A stretch of 64,000 nt of DNA from Pseudomonas sp. GR 6-02 (GTDB taxonomy: Bacteria; Pseudomonadota; Gammaproteobacteria; Pseudomonadales; Pseudomonadaceae): positions 6,234,001 to 6,298,000 of the forward strand of contig NZ_CP011567.1 in NCBI RefSeq assembly GCF_001655615.1, given 5' to 3'. Of the stretch, positions 33,163 through 43,163 are shown in pieces. Position 1 is the first letter of the stretch. Every line of letters starts with the position of its first letter. The notes under the pieces were generated by a model. The model was not told the origin of the DNA and searched no databases. It saw only the letters and a program-made list of their open reading frames with translations. Position numbers and translations under genes: made by a program.

Positions 33163-35172
33163 ATGTCCCGACTCAATCCCCGGCAGCAAGAAGCCGTGAG
33201 CTACGTCGGCGGCCCTCTTTTGGTGCTCGCCGGCGCAGGCTCCGGCAAGACCAGCGTGATCACCCGCAAAATTGCGCATCTGATCCAGAGCTGCGGCATC
33301 CGTGCCCAGTACATCGTCGCCATGACCTTTACCAACAAGGCCGCGCGGGAGATGAAGGAACGGGTCGGCACGCTGCTCAAGGGCGGTGAAGGCCGCGGCC
33401 TGACGGTGTGCACCTTTCACAACCTGGGCCTGAACATCATCCGCAAGGAACATGTGCGGCTGGGCTATAAACCGGGCTTCTCGATCTTCGACGAGACCGA
33501 CGTCAAAGCCCTGATGACCGACATCATGCAGAAGGAATACTCGGGCGACGACGGCGTCGACGAGATCAAGAACATGATCGGCGCCTGGAAAAACGACCTG
33601 ATCCTGCCGCCCGAAGCCCTGGAAAACGCACGCAACCCCAAGGAACAGACCGCCGCCATCGTCTACACCCACTACCAGCGCACGCTCAAGGCGTTCAACG
33701 CGGTGGACTTCGACGACCTGATCCTGCTGCCGGTAAAACTGTTCCAGGAACACGACGACATCCTGGAAAAATGGCAGAACAAGGTCCGCTACCTGCTGGT
33801 GGACGAATACCAGGACACCAACGCCAGCCAGTATTTGCTGGTGAAACTGCTGATCGGCAAACGCAACCAGTTCACCGTGGTAGGCGACGACGACCAGTCG
33901 ATCTACGCCTGGCGCGGCGCCCGCCCGGAAAACCTGATGCTGCTCAAGGACGATTACCCGTCCCTGAAAGTGGTGATGCTGGAGCAGAACTACCGCTCCA
34001 CCAGCCGCATCCTGCGCTGCGCCAACGTGCTGATTTCGAACAACCCGCACGAATTCGAAAAGCAGCTGTGGAGTGAAATGGGTCACGGCGACGAGATCCG
34101 CGTGATCCGCTGCCGCAACGAAGACGCCGAAGCCGAGCGCGTGGCCGTGGAAATCCTCAGCCTGCACTTGCGCACCGACCGGCCCTACAGCGATTTCGCG
34201 ATTCTGTATCGCGGCAACTACCAGGCCAAGCTGATCGAGCTGAAGCTGCAACATCACCAGGTGCCTTACCGACTGTCCGGCGGCAACAGCTTTTTCGGAC
34301 GCCAGGAAGTGAAGGACCTGATGGCCTACTTCCGCCTGATCGTGAACCCGGACGACGACAACGCCTTCCTGCGGGTGATCAACGTCCCACGCCGGGAGAT
34401 CGGTTCGACCACCCTGGAGAAGCTGGGCAACTACGCCACCGAGCGAAAAATCTCGATGTACGCCGCCACCGACGAAATCGGCCTGGGCGAACACCTGGAC
34501 AGCCGCTTCACCGATCGCCTGTCGCGCTTCAAGCGCTTCATGGACAAGGTCCGCGAGCAGTGCGCCGGCGAAGACCCGATCTCCGCCCTGCGCAGCATGG
34601 TCATGGACATCGACTACGAGAACTGGCTGCGCACCAACAGCTCCAGTGACAAGGCCGCCGATTACCGCATGGGTAACGTCTGGTTCCTGATCGAGGCACT
34701 GAAGAACACGCTGGAGAAAGACGAAGACGGTGAGATGACCGTCGAAGATGCCATCGGCAAACTCGTGCTGCGCGACATGCTGGAGCGTCAGCAGGAAGAG
34801 GAAGATGGCGCCGAAGGTGTGCAGATGATGACCTTGCACGCCTCCAAGGGCCTGGAATTCCCTTACGTGTTCATCATGGGCATGGAAGAGGAAATCCTCC
34901 CGCACCGCTCCAGCATCGAAGCCGACACCATCGAAGAGGAACGCCGCCTGGCCTACGTCGGGATTACCCGAGCGCGTCAGACGCTGGCTTTCACTTTCGC
35001 CGCCAAGCGTAAGCAATATGGCGAGATCATCGACTGCGCGCCCAGCCGCTTCCTCGATGAACTGCCGCCGGACGACCTGGCCTGGGAAGGCAACGACGAC
35101 ACCCCGACCGAAGTCAAAGCCGTTCGCGGCAACAGCGCGCTGGCAGATATACGCGCGATGTTAAAGCGCTAG
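33163..35172 (+). CDS. rep: ATP-dependent DNA helicase Rep
   Basis: 669-residue superfamily 1A 3'-5' helicase that clears proteins ahead of replication forks and helps restart. Motif I is LAGAGSGKTSVI, motif Ia MTFTNKAAREM, motif II DEYQDTN, motif III GDDDQSIYAWRGA, motif IV EQNYRSTSRIL, motif V TLHASKGLEFPYVF and motif VI YVGITRARQTL. It begins MSRLNPRQQEAVSYVGGP as Rep does. Length and order are those of the E. coli and Pseudomonas proteins. The upstream 260 bases hold its promoter and that of the divergent GGDEF/EAL gene. Confidence 0.97.
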   Translation: MSRLNPRQQEAVSYVGGPLLVLAGAGSGKTSVITRKIAHLIQSCGIRAQYIVAMTFTNKAAREMKERVGTLLKGGEGRGLTVCTFHNLGLNIIRKEHVRLGYKPGFSIFDETDVKALMTDIMQKEYSGDDGVDEIKNMIGAWKNDLILPPEALENARNPKEQTAAIVYTHYQRTLKAFNAVDFDDLILLPVKLFQEHDDILEKWQNKVRYLLVDEYQDTNASQYLLVKLLIGKRNQFTVVGDDDQSIYAWRGARPENLMLLKDDYPSLKVVMLEQNYRSTSRILRCANVLISNNPHEFEKQLWSEMGHGDEIRVIRCRNEDAEAERVAVEILSLHLRTDRPYSDFAILYRGNYQAKLIELKLQHHQVPYRLSGGNSFFGRQEVKDLMAYFRLIVNPDDDNAFLRVINVPRREIGSTTLEKLGNYATERKISMYAATDEIGLGEHLDSRFTDRLSRFKRFMDKVREQCAGEDPISALRSMVMDIDYENWLRTNSSSDKAADYRMGNVWFLIEALKNTLEKDEDGEMTVEDAIGKLVLRDMLERQQEEEDGAEGVQMMTLHASKGLEFPYVFIMGMEEEILPHRSSIEADTIEEERRLAYVGITRARQTLAFTFAAKRKQYGEIIDCAPSRFLDELPPDDLAWEGNDDTPTEVKAVRGNSALADIRAMLKR

Positions 35173-35178
35173 AATTAG

Positions 35179-35802
<624 letters not shown>

Positions 35803-35823
35803 AGCCACTACACCGAAAAACCA

Positions 35824-35853
35824 ATGTGGGAGCGAGCAGGCTCGCCCCCACAT
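35824..35853. terminator. Hairpin between xpt and the CoA-transferase gene
   Basis: ATGTGGGAGCGAGCAGG and CTCGCCCCCACAT form a REP-like stem between two convergent genes, followed by TTTGATTT on the plus strand. It probably ends both transcripts. Confidence 0.65.
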
Positions 35854-35870
35854 TTGATTTCGACTGCCAG

Positions 35871-37793
35871 TTATTGCGCGGTGGCTTTGAGGCCGGTGAG
35901 CAACAACCGCTGAAACAAATCCTCTTTCAACCCCTCCGGCTTCGTCAGCTGCATCCGCTCCAGATGCACGGGAAACTGCGAAGGTTCTGGCGCATCCAGC
36001 GCCGCCTTGCCCAATTCCAGAATCTCCGTGAGCTTGAACTTGCTCTTCAACCAGTTCAGCGCCCGCAATAAATCCCGCTCCTGCGTCGTGAAATCGCAGC
36101 CCAACGGATATTCCGGAAACAGATTCGAATGCCGGGCCTGAATGGCCTGTAAACGCTGCGGGCTGTTGTCGGCGAAACGCGGATCGAGGCGAAAATGCTT
36201 CGATAATTTGCCAGCGTTCTGCGCCTGTTCGATCAGCCCCGGCTGGAAGCGTGAGTCGCTGATGTTCAGCAACGCCTCGATCACCGCCGCGTCGGTCTTG
36301 CCCCGCAAATCGGCGATGCCGTACTCGGTGATGACGATGTCCCGCAGATGCCGTGGGATCGTGCAATGGCCGTATTCCCAGACGATGTTCGAACTGACCT
36401 CACCGCCCGACTCGCGCCAACTGCGCAGGAGCAGGATTGAGCGCGCGCCTTCCAGTGCATGACCCTGGGCCACGAAGTTGTATTGCCCGCCAACGCCGCT
36501 GAGTACCCGCCCGTCTTCGAGCTGATCCGCCACGCCCGCACCGAGCAACGTCATGGTGAACACAGTGTTGATGAAGCGCGCATCAAGGCGCTGCAAGCGT
36601 TTGAGCTCTTCCTGACCGTAGAGCTCGTTGATGTAACTGATGCGGGTCATGTTGAATTCGAGCCGTTTGCTCTGCGGCAATTCGCGCAAGCGCTCGTAGA
36701 AACTGCGCGGCCCGAGGAAAAACCCGCCATGTACCGAGATGCCATCGGTTTGCGCCGACTCATTCAGCGTCCCGGCGTTCGCCTGCTGCTGGGTCTGCAC
36801 ATCCGGGTAGACCTTGCGTCGCACGATCCCGGCGTCCGCCAGCACCAGCAAGCCGTTGACGAACATTTCGCTGCAACCGTAAAGGCCCTTGGCAAACGGT
36901 TCGACGCCACCTTCGCGCTCGATCAACTGCGCCCACTGGCTGAGATTCAGATCCGCCAGCAACGCCTTGTAACCGTCACTGTCCGCCTGCCGCGCCAGTA
37001 ACGCCGCCGTCAGGGCATCGCCCATGGCGCCGATGCCGACCTGCAAGGTGCCCCCATCGCGCACCAGCGTGCTGGCGTGTAGCCCGATGAAATGATCCTG
37101 GCAACCTACCGGCATGTTCGGTGTGGAGAACAACGTGGTGTTGTCCTTGGCGTCGATCAGCAGATCGAAGGTGTCGATGCCGACTTCCGCGTCACCGGGC
37201 ATGTACGGCAAATCGTTGTGCACCTGGCCCACCATCAGGATCGTCTCCCCCGCCGCCCGGCGCTTGGCGATCATCGGCAACAGGTCGAGGGTGATGTCCG
37301 GGTTGCAGCTCAGGCTCAGGCGATCGGGATGTTCGCTATGGCTGGCGACCAGTTGCGCCACCAGATTCAAACCGGCGGCATTGATGTCCCGTGCGGCGTG
37401 GCTGTAATTGCTGCTGACGTAATCCTGCTGGGCCGGGGCGCTGTTCAGCAGGCTGCCCGGTTGCATGAAAAACTGATGAATGTGGATGTTGTTCGGCAGG
37501 CTGTCGCGATGCAGGTCGGCGAGGAAATCCAGTTCCGGGTAATCGCCGAACACCCGCTCGATGAAGGGTTCGAGGAAGCGCTTTTGCAAGCCATCACCCA
37601 AGGGCGGACGACCGAGACACAGGGCGGTGTAGACCGTCAGCTGCCGCTCGGGCTGTTGCGCAATGCGTTGATACAGCGCGTTGACGAAGTGGTTGGGTTT
37701 GCCCAGCCCCAGCGGCAGGCCCATGTGGATATGCGCCGGCAACCGTGCCAGAACGTCATCGACCGCCTGCTCGATAGAACACAACTGCACCAT
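35871..37793 (-). CDS. Acetyl-CoA hydrolase/transferase family protein
   Basis: 640 residues from the ATG at 37793, with GGGAGG five bases upstream; the frame stays open to 37871 but the ribosome site decides. It has the two-domain class I CoA-transferase fold, with HMGLPLGLGKPNHFVNAL early, GIGAMGDALTAALL in the middle and the oxyanion-loop motif LSGVGGQYNFVAQG near residue 465. Relatives transfer CoA between acetate, succinate or propionate, or hydrolyse acetyl-CoA. It is longer than the about 500-residue bacterial SucCoA:acetate transferases because of an extra C-terminal region after FTTQERDLL. Substrate unknown. Confidence 0.85.
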   Translation of the reverse strand: MVQLCSIEQAVDDVLARLPAHIHMGLPLGLGKPNHFVNALYQRIAQQPERQLTVYTALCLGRPPLGDGLQKRFLEPFIERVFGDYPELDFLADLHRDSLPNNIHIHQFFMQPGSLLNSAPAQQDYVSSNYSHAARDINAAGLNLVAQLVASHSEHPDRLSLSCNPDITLDLLPMIAKRRAAGETILMVGQVHNDLPYMPGDAEVGIDTFDLLIDAKDNTTLFSTPNMPVGCQDHFIGLHASTLVRDGGTLQVGIGAMGDALTAALLARQADSDGYKALLADLNLSQWAQLIEREGGVEPFAKGLYGCSEMFVNGLLVLADAGIVRRKVYPDVQTQQQANAGTLNESAQTDGISVHGGFFLGPRSFYERLRELPQSKRLEFNMTRISYINELYGQEELKRLQRLDARFINTVFTMTLLGAGVADQLEDGRVLSGVGGQYNFVAQGHALEGARSILLLRSWRESGGEVSSNIVWEYGHCTIPRHLRDIVITEYGIADLRGKTDAAVIEALLNISDSRFQPGLIEQAQNAGKLSKHFRLDPRFADNSPQRLQAIQARHSNLFPEYPLGCDFTTQERDLLRALNWLKSKFKLTEILELGKAALDAPEPSQFPVHLERMQLTKPEGLKEDLFQRLLLTGLKATAQ

Positions 37794-37882
37794 CTGATCC
37801 TCCCGCCCAACCCATGAATTGGGTTGAACCGAGCTTGCCGGGTCTTTGCTGCAAAGAATAGCCTCAGGCAAATCGCAGGCAC

Positions 37883-37908
37883 AAAAAAGCCGCTCGCAAG
37901 CGGCTTTT
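37883..37908 (-). terminator. Rho-independent terminator of the cytochrome c5 gene
   Basis: AAAAAAGCCGCTCGCAAGCGGCTTTT: a 7-bp GC-rich stem (GCCGCTC.. /..AGCGGC) flanked by A and T runs, 15 bases beyond the cytochrome stop codon on the minus strand. Confidence 0.88.
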
Positions 37909-37922
37909 CGTTGAAAACAGGC

Positions 37923-38351
37923 TTATTTCAGGCCAGACATCTTCTGGATGGCGCCTTCAAGGTCTTTCAGTTCGCAGTCACTGCATGTGCCTTTTGGCGG
38001 CATCGCATTGAGCCCGCTCAACGCTACCTTCGCCAAGCCAGCAGCGGTGCCGCCTTCTTTATCGGCACGTTTTTTCCAGTCTGCGGCATCACCGATCTTC
38101 GGTGCGCCCAACAGGCCGGTGCCATGGCAAGCATTGCAGTGTTTGGCAATAATTTCGTCAGGCGTTTTCGACGCACCGCCGCCAACCGAAGCAGCGACTT
38201 CCATCCCCTTGCATTCTTTACCCTGCACACAGACTTGGCCGACTGGTTCAAGACGTTTAGCGATATCGTCGTTGGTCGCAGCTTGTGCGCTGACTGCCCA
38301 AAGGGCCAATACGGTTGCTGGTGCGGCCAGCATTTTCATAATTAGGTTCAC
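37923..38351 (-). CDS. cycB: Cytochrome c5 family protein
   Basis: 142-residue periplasmic monohaem cytochrome. The signal peptide (LAAPATVLALWAVSAQA) ends near residue 24. The haem site is CNACH in IIAKHCNACHGTGLLGAPK and the distal Met ligand is in NAMPPKGTCSDC. The extra Cys pair near the end (CSDC) and an earlier pair (CVQGKEC) are typical of c5. The start is taken as GTG with GAGGG upstream; an ATG four codons later is the alternative. It carries electrons towards terminal oxidases. Its position matches PA5300. Confidence 0.9.
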   Translation of the reverse strand: MNLIMKMLAAPATVLALWAVSAQAATNDDIAKRLEPVGQVCVQGKECKGMEVAASVGGGASKTPDEIIAKHCNACHGTGLLGAPKIGDAADWKKRADKEGGTAAGLAKVALSGLNAMPPKGTCSDCELKDLEGAIQKMSGLK

Positions 38352-38521
38352 GCGTACACCCTCAATGGTGGCTAGTCACGCCTGCGGCCACGGTTCGCAG
38401 GCGGGCGCAAGTATAGCGGTAAGCCCGCCACACTGAAACAACCCCAAAGTCGAAGGGGTCTTATCACAAGGCGGGAATACAGCATGGGCGTCTGTGCAAT
38501 CCGGGCACGACGCCGTGCCTC

Positions 38522-39070
38522 TTAGAAATTCGCTGGAGTGGCTGCGCTGATTAGTCGCGCCGGGGCATCGAACGGATTCCGGAAACGGTGCGGCTTGGTA
38601 CTTTCAAAGTAGTAGCTGTCGCCGGCCTCGAGCACAAATGTTTCGAGCCCTACCACCAGTTCCAGCCGACCCTCCACCAGGATCCCGGTTTCCTCGCCCT
38701 CGTGGGTGAGCATCTCCTCGCCGGTGTCGGCGCCTGGCGGGTAGATTTCGTTGAGGAACGCGATAGCCCGGCTCGGGTGAGCCCGACCGACGAGCTTCAT
38801 GGTCACTGCGCCATCGGAAATATCGATCAGCTCGTGGGCCTTGTAGACGATCTGAGTCGGCTTTTCCTGCAGGATTTCTTCGGAAAAGAACTCGACCATG
38901 GACATGGGAATCCCGCCCAGTACCTTCCTCAGCGAACTGATCGAGGGGCTGACGCTGTTCTTCTCGATCATCGATATGGTGCTGTTGGTAACACCCGCGC
39001 GTTTGGCGAGCTCACGCTGGGAAAGACCTTTGAGCTTACGGATCGATTGCAGTCGTTCACCGACGTCCAA
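38522..39070 (-). CDS. pauR: XRE-cupin transcriptional regulator PauR (polyamine catabolism)
   Basis: 182 residues from a TTG at 39070 preceded by GGAGG eight bases away; the frame extends to 39100 without a ribosome site. An XRE helix-turn-helix (LSQRELAKRAGVTNSTISMIE, about residues 16-36) is joined to a C-terminal cupin (LTHEGEETGILVEGRLELV, GDSYYFESTKPHRFRN). In Pseudomonas the protein at this place, PauR, represses polyamine (pau) genes and senses putrescine or cadaverine. pauB- and kauB/pauC-type genes lie a few kilobases to the right, so they are likely targets. It could instead control the adjacent dad genes, but DadR is known for that. Confidence 0.85.
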   Translation of the reverse strand: MDVGERLQSIRKLKGLSQRELAKRAGVTNSTISMIEKNSVSPSISSLRKVLGGIPMSMVEFFSEEILQEKPTQIVYKAHELIDISDGAVTMKLVGRAHPSRAIAFLNEIYPPGADTGEEMLTHEGEETGILVEGRLELVVGLETFVLEAGDSYYFESTKPHRFRNPFDAPARLISAATPANF

Positions 39071-39198
39071 TGCTGGAGCCTCCAGGGATTCAGGTTGCAA
39101 GAATATTGAGCGTTATCATGGCGACAGCGTTCAGTATTTACAACACTTGCGCCTGAATCCAGCCTGGCGAAGCGACTTTCGGTCGGGAGCGCTGTTTG

Positions 39199-40272
39199 TC
39201 AGGCCCCGGAATAGAGCAGCGGAACCCGACGCAGGTTGCAGAAGATCTGATAAGGAATCGTGTCGGCGGCTGTCGCGACATCACTGGCGAGGATATTTTT
39301 ACCCCATAGCTCGACGGGCGAACCGAGGCCGGCTTGCGGCACGTCGGTCAGGTCGACGCAGAGCATGTCCATCGATACCCGACCCAGTAACTGACTGCGT
39401 TGCCCGGCCACCAGCACCGGTGTGCCGCTCGGTGCCTGGCGCGGATAACCATCGGCATACCCCATCGCCACCACACCCACACGCATCGGCTTGGGGGTGA
39501 CGAATTTCGCGCCGTAACCAATCGGCTCGCCGGCCGGCAGTTCACGCACGCAAATCACCTTCGATTCCAGGGTCATCACCGGTTGCAGGCGAGACGCCAC
39601 GGCATTGGCCTCTTCGAACGGCGTCGCGCCGTAGAGCATGATGCCCGGGCGCACCCAATCGCTCGGAATCTGCGGCCAACCAAGCACCGCCGGCGAGTTA
39701 CGCAGGCTGATTTCGGCCGCCAAACCCTTACGCGCCGCTTCGAATACCGCGACCTGATCGACGCTGGCGTGGCAGTGCAGTTCATCGGCGCGGGCGAAGT
39801 GACTCATCAACACGATCTTCGCCACTTGGCCGCTGGCCAGCAGCCGTTGATAGGCGGCCTGGTAATCCGCTGGATGCAGACCAACCCGATGCATGCCGGA
39901 GTCGAGCTTGAGCCACACCGTAATCGGTTTGCTCAGCGTGGCTTTTTCGATGGCTTCGAGTTGCCACAACGAATGCACCACACACCAGAAGTCATGCTCG
40001 ACGATCAGCGCCAACTCATCGGCTTCGAAAAAACCTTCCAGCAGCAACACCGGCGCACGAATACCAGCGGCGCGCAGCTCCAGGGCCTCTTCGATACACG
40101 CCACGGCAAAGCCGTCCGCCTCGGCTTCCAGCGCCTGGGCGCAACGTACCGCGCCATGGCCATAGGCATCGGCCTTGATCACCGCGAGGGCACGGGCACC
40201 CGTGACTTCACGGGCAATCCGGTAGTTGTGACGCAGGGCTTGAAGGTCGATCAGGGCACGGGCAGGACGCAT
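39199..40272 (-). CDS. dadX: Catabolic alanine racemase
   Basis: 357-residue PLP enzyme interconverting L- and D-alanine. The PLP lysine is in [11 protein letters not shown] (about residues 30-40) and the catalytic Tyr in IGYGAKF near residue 253. The N-terminal TIM barrel is followed by a beta domain with [15 protein letters not shown]. It starts [18 protein letters not shown], as DadX does. It follows dadA and ridA on the same strand, and L-alanine converted here feeds DadA. Confidence 0.96.
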   Translation of the reverse strand: MRPARALIDLQALRHNYRIAREVTGARALAVIKADAYGHGAVRCAQALEAEADGFAVACIEEALELRAAGIRAPVLLLEGFFEADELALIVEHDFWCVVHSLWQLEAIEKATLSKPITVWLKLDSGMHRVGLHPADYQAAYQRLLASGQVAKIVLMSHFARADELHCHASVDQVAVFEAARKGLAAEISLRNSPAVLGWPQIPSDWVRPGIMLYGATPFEEANAVASRLQPVMTLESKVICVRELPAGEPIGYGAKFVTPKPMRVGVVAMGYADGYPRQAPSGTPVLVAGQRSQLLGRVSMDMLCVDLTDVPQAGLGSPVELWGKNILASDVATAADTIPYQIFCNLRRVPLLYSGA

Positions 40273-40383
40273 GGCGGCAGACTTCTAGTCGGTCATTGGG
40301 AAAAAAACCGGCGCTGGCTGACAGCGTGAACCACCAACAGCGCCGGGAGAGGGATCTTTGTGACTTGATTTATGGCAGAGCGT

Positions 40384-40737
40384 TTATGGCAGCGCGGCAA
40401 CGACCGACAGCTCGACCAGGATTTGCGGTTCGCACAGCTTCGATTCGACCGTGGCACGGGCCGGCGCGACGCCTTTTGGCAGCCACTGGTCCCACACCGA
40501 ATTCATGCCTGCGAAGTGCGCGTCGATGTCTTTCAGGTAAATGGTCACCGACAGCAGACGGTTCTTGTCCGTCCCGGCCAGATCCAGCAAACGCTCGATG
40601 TTGGCGAGGGCTTCACGGGTCTGCTGTTCAATCCCGGCGCTCATGTCGTCGCCGACCTGTCCTGCCAGATACACAGTACCGTTATGGACAACGATCTGGC
40701 TCATGCGCTCATTGGTGAGCTGGCGCTGGATTGACAT
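40384..40737 (-). CDS. RidA family (YjgF/YER057c/UK114) imine/enamine deaminase
   Basis: 117 residues from the ATG at 40737, with AAGGAG ten bases upstream; the open frame begins earlier but lacks a site. The chorismate-mutase-like trimer fold is seen in [17 protein letters not shown] and [16 protein letters not shown]. The catalytic Arg of the RidA subclass is in [12 protein letters not shown]. Its start lies inside the 3' end of dadA (29 bases overlap), so it is co-translated with the enzyme that makes 2-iminopropionate from D-alanine. Hydrolysing that imine to pyruvate is the evident job. Confidence 0.92.
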   Translation of the reverse strand: MSIQRQLTNERMSQIVVHNGTVYLAGQVGDDMSAGIEQQTREALANIERLLDLAGTDKNRLLSVTIYLKDIDAHFAGMNSVWDQWLPKGVAPARATVESKLCEPQILVELSVVAALP

Positions 40738-42013
40738 GTTTTGCAGGCTCCTTAAGTGTGTTGCCATAACGGGAAATATCGAGGCCTTCGGCGCTGATCT
40801 GCGGCGTTCTCTTGGCCATCAGGTCAGCCAGCAAACGACCGGACCCACAAGCCATGGTCCAGCCGAGCGTACCGTGGCCCGTATTCAAGAACAGGTTTTT
40901 GAACGGTGTGGCACCGACAATCGGCGTGCCGTCCGGAGTGGTCGGACGCAGGCCAGTCCAGAAACTCGCTTCGGGCAGATTGCCGCCCTGAGGATAAAGG
41001 TCGTTGACGATCATCTCCAGGGTTTCGCGCCGGCGCGGGTTCAACGACAGGTCAAAACCGGCGATTTCAGCCATGCCGCCGACGCGGATGCGGTTGTCGA
41101 AGCGGGTGATCGCGACCTTGTAGGTCTCATCGAGAATGGTCGACGTCGGGGCCATCGCCGGGTTAGTGATCGGCACGGTCAGCGAGTAACCCTTGAGTGG
41201 GTACACCGGGGCCTTGATGCCCAGCGGCTTGAGCAACTGCGGCGAGTAACTGCCGAGGGCCAGCACGTAACGGTCGGCGGTTTCCAGCTTGCCATCGATC
41301 CACACACCGTTGATGCGATCACCGGCGAAGTCGAGGCGCTGGATGTCCTGGCCGAAACGGAACTCCACACCCAGTTTCACGGCCATTTCGGCCAGGCGGG
41401 TGGTGAATATCTGGCAGTCGCCGGTCTGGTCGTTCGGCAGGCGCAAGGCACCGGCGAGGATGTCGGTGACGCTGGCCAGGGCCGGTTCGACCCGGGCAAT
41501 GCCGGCACGGTCGAGCAGTTCGAACGGCACACCGGACTCTTTCAGCACGGCGATGTCTTTGGCGGCGCCATCGAGCTGCGCCTGGGTGCGGAACAGCTGG
41601 GTAGTCCCCAGGCTACGGCCTTCGTAGGCAATGCCGGTTTCGGCGCGCAATTCGTCGAGGCAGTCGCGGCTGTACTCGGACAGACGCACCATGCGCTCTT
41701 TGTTCACCGCGTAACGGCTGGCGGTGCAGTTGCGCAGCATCTGCGCCATCCACAGGTATTGGTCGATATTGGCAGTGGCCTTGATCGCCAATGGCGCGTG
41801 ACGCTGCAACAGCCACTTGATGGCTTTGAGCGGCACGCCCGGTGCGGCCCACGGTGAGGCATAACCCGGCGAAACCTGCCCGGCGTTGGCGAAACTGGTT
41901 TCCATGGCCGGCGCTGGCTGACGGTCCACGACCGTCACTTCAAAGCCGGCTCGTGCCAGATAATAGGCACTGGCGGTACCGATGACGCCGCTACCCAAGA
42001 CCAGAACGCGCAT
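40709..42013 (-). CDS. dadA: D-amino acid dehydrogenase small subunit
   Basis: 434 residues from the ATG at 42013 (GAGGG eight bases upstream). FAD-binding [19 protein letters not shown] at residues 4-22, the ATG-box-like [17 protein letters not shown] that follows, and the C-terminal [21 protein letters not shown] close the flavin site. It oxidises D-alanine to pyruvate via an imine at the inner membrane, passing electrons to quinone. It begins the dadA-ridA-dadX operon. The divergent dadR gene 156 bp away encodes its Lrp-type activator. Confidence 0.97.
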   Translation of the reverse strand: MRVLVLGSGVIGTASAYYLARAGFEVTVVDRQPAPAMETSFANAGQVSPGYASPWAAPGVPLKAIKWLLQRHAPLAIKATANIDQYLWMAQMLRNCTASRYAVNKERMVRLSEYSRDCLDELRAETGIAYEGRSLGTTQLFRTQAQLDGAAKDIAVLKESGVPFELLDRAGIARVEPALASVTDILAGALRLPNDQTGDCQIFTTRLAEMAVKLGVEFRFGQDIQRLDFAGDRINGVWIDGKLETADRYVLALGSYSPQLLKPLGIKAPVYPLKGYSLTVPITNPAMAPTSTILDETYKVAITRFDNRIRVGGMAEIAGFDLSLNPRRRETLEMIVNDLYPQGGNLPEASFWTGLRPTTPDGTPIVGATPFKNLFLNTGHGTLGWTMACGSGRLLADLMAKRTPQISAEGLDISRYGNTLKEPAKHVNPAPAHQ

Positions 42014-42169
42014 TTTCATATCCCTCATCGCGGCTTACCGCTGACGTTTATTGTGCAGACCGAAGATGTGGGCAGTTTAAAAAAGATTAGCCAGTGCTTT
42101 TCACTATATAAGTGCTTATATTTGGCGACAATTCTCGGCAAAAACCCTTTTCACGGAGGCGCATCCCCT

Positions 42170-42658
42170 ATGCGGACCAACACTCAGACCAAACGTGAGC
42201 TGGACAAGATCGACCGCAACATCCTGCGGATTCTGCAAGCGGACGGGCGTATCTCCTTCACCGAACTGGGGGAAAAGGTCGGCCTCTCCACCACCCCCTG
42301 CACTGAACGGGTACGGCGCCTGGAGCGCGAAGGGATCATCATGGGCTACAACGCCCGGCTGAATCCGCAGCACCTGAAGGGTAGTCTGTTGGTGTTCGTC
42401 GAGATCAGTCTCGACTACAAATCCGGCGATACTTTCGAAGAGTTCCGACGCGCGGTGCTGAAACTGCCCCACGTACTTGAATGCCATTTGGTGTCAGGGG
42501 ACTTCGATTACCTGGTGAAAGCGCGGATTTCCGAAATGGCCTCGTACCGCAAATTGCTGGGCGACATCCTGCTCAAGTTGCCGCATGTGCGCGAATCCAA
42601 GAGCTATATCGTGATGGAAGAAGTGAAAGAGAGTTTGAGTCTGCCGATTCCGGATTGA
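42170..42658 (+). CDS. dadR: Lrp/AsnC-family activator of the dad operon
   Basis: 162 residues from the ATG at 42170 (GGAGG upstream); the reading frame is open to 42053 without support. The AsnC helix-turn-helix is LDKIDRNILRILQADGRISF...VGLSTTPCTERVRRLEREG (about residues 12-55) and the RAM ligand domain follows (FVEISLDY, VLECHLVSGDFDYLVK). DadR senses L-alanine and activates dadAX. It is divergent from dadA. The 156-bp intergenic region holds both promoters, with an AT-rich segment around 42075-42125. Confidence 0.93.
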   Translation: MRTNTQTKRELDKIDRNILRILQADGRISFTELGEKVGLSTTPCTERVRRLEREGIIMGYNARLNPQHLKGSLLVFVEISLDYKSGDTFEEFRRAVLKLPHVLECHLVSGDFDYLVKARISEMASYRKLLGDILLKLPHVRESKSYIVMEEVKESLSLPIPD

Positions 42659-42661
42659 GCC

Positions 42662-43015
42662 CTACACCAACACCTGCCGGGTACTGGCCATGTATTCGTG
42701 GATCTGCTTCTCGACCCGCGGGTGAATCAGCTCCACTGGCCGCCGTCCATTGGGGCATGGCAATGTCTTGGTGGTACCGAACAGACGGCAGATCAATGGG
42801 CGCTCGTCATACACCGTGCAGCCGTTGGGCCCCAGATGGACGCAATTGAGTTCGTCCATCGCCGCGTCCTGCTCGGCCCGGGTCTTGCGCGGCAGGCGGG
42901 ACATTTCTTCGGGCGAGGTGGTGACCGGCCCACAGCAATCATGGCAGCCGGGCACGCACTCGAAGGTGGGAATCTGCTGGCGCAGCGCGCGAATTTTCTG
43001 ACTGTTGCAGCTCAT
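42662..43015 (-). CDS. YkgJ family cysteine-cluster protein
   Basis: 117 residues from MSCNSQKIRALRQQ at 43015. Conserved cysteines are grouped as CVPGCHDCCGPV near residue 20 and CVHLGPNGCTVYDERPLICRLFG near 58-80, plus one at LPCPNG. This is the CxBx-type cluster of YkgJ/UPF0153 proteins, thought to bind zinc or an Fe-S centre. The role is unknown. It converges on dadR with four bases between stop codons. Confidence 0.88.
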   Translation of the reverse strand: MSCNSQKIRALRQQIPTFECVPGCHDCCGPVTTSPEEMSRLPRKTRAEQDAAMDELNCVHLGPNGCTVYDERPLICRLFGTTKTLPCPNGRRPVELIHPRVEKQIHEYMASTRQVLV

Positions 43016-43163
43016 CGAAGCGGTGACCCGAATGCGGAATAGACCGGGATTCTGACGCAAAAGCCCCAATCCAGACAGCGCCAACCGACCAATGTTGCCC
43101 GTATCCGAAGGGGCGGCTTATGCTCCGTCAACTTTTTCAAACACACGCATCAGGATGACGTCC

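Noticed and set aside
33142..35016. 624-residue minus-strand frame opposite rep
   Set aside because: It is the antisense shadow of the GC-rich rep gene; rep shows all helicase motifs, and this frame shows none and is rich in His, Val and Gln as antisense frames are.
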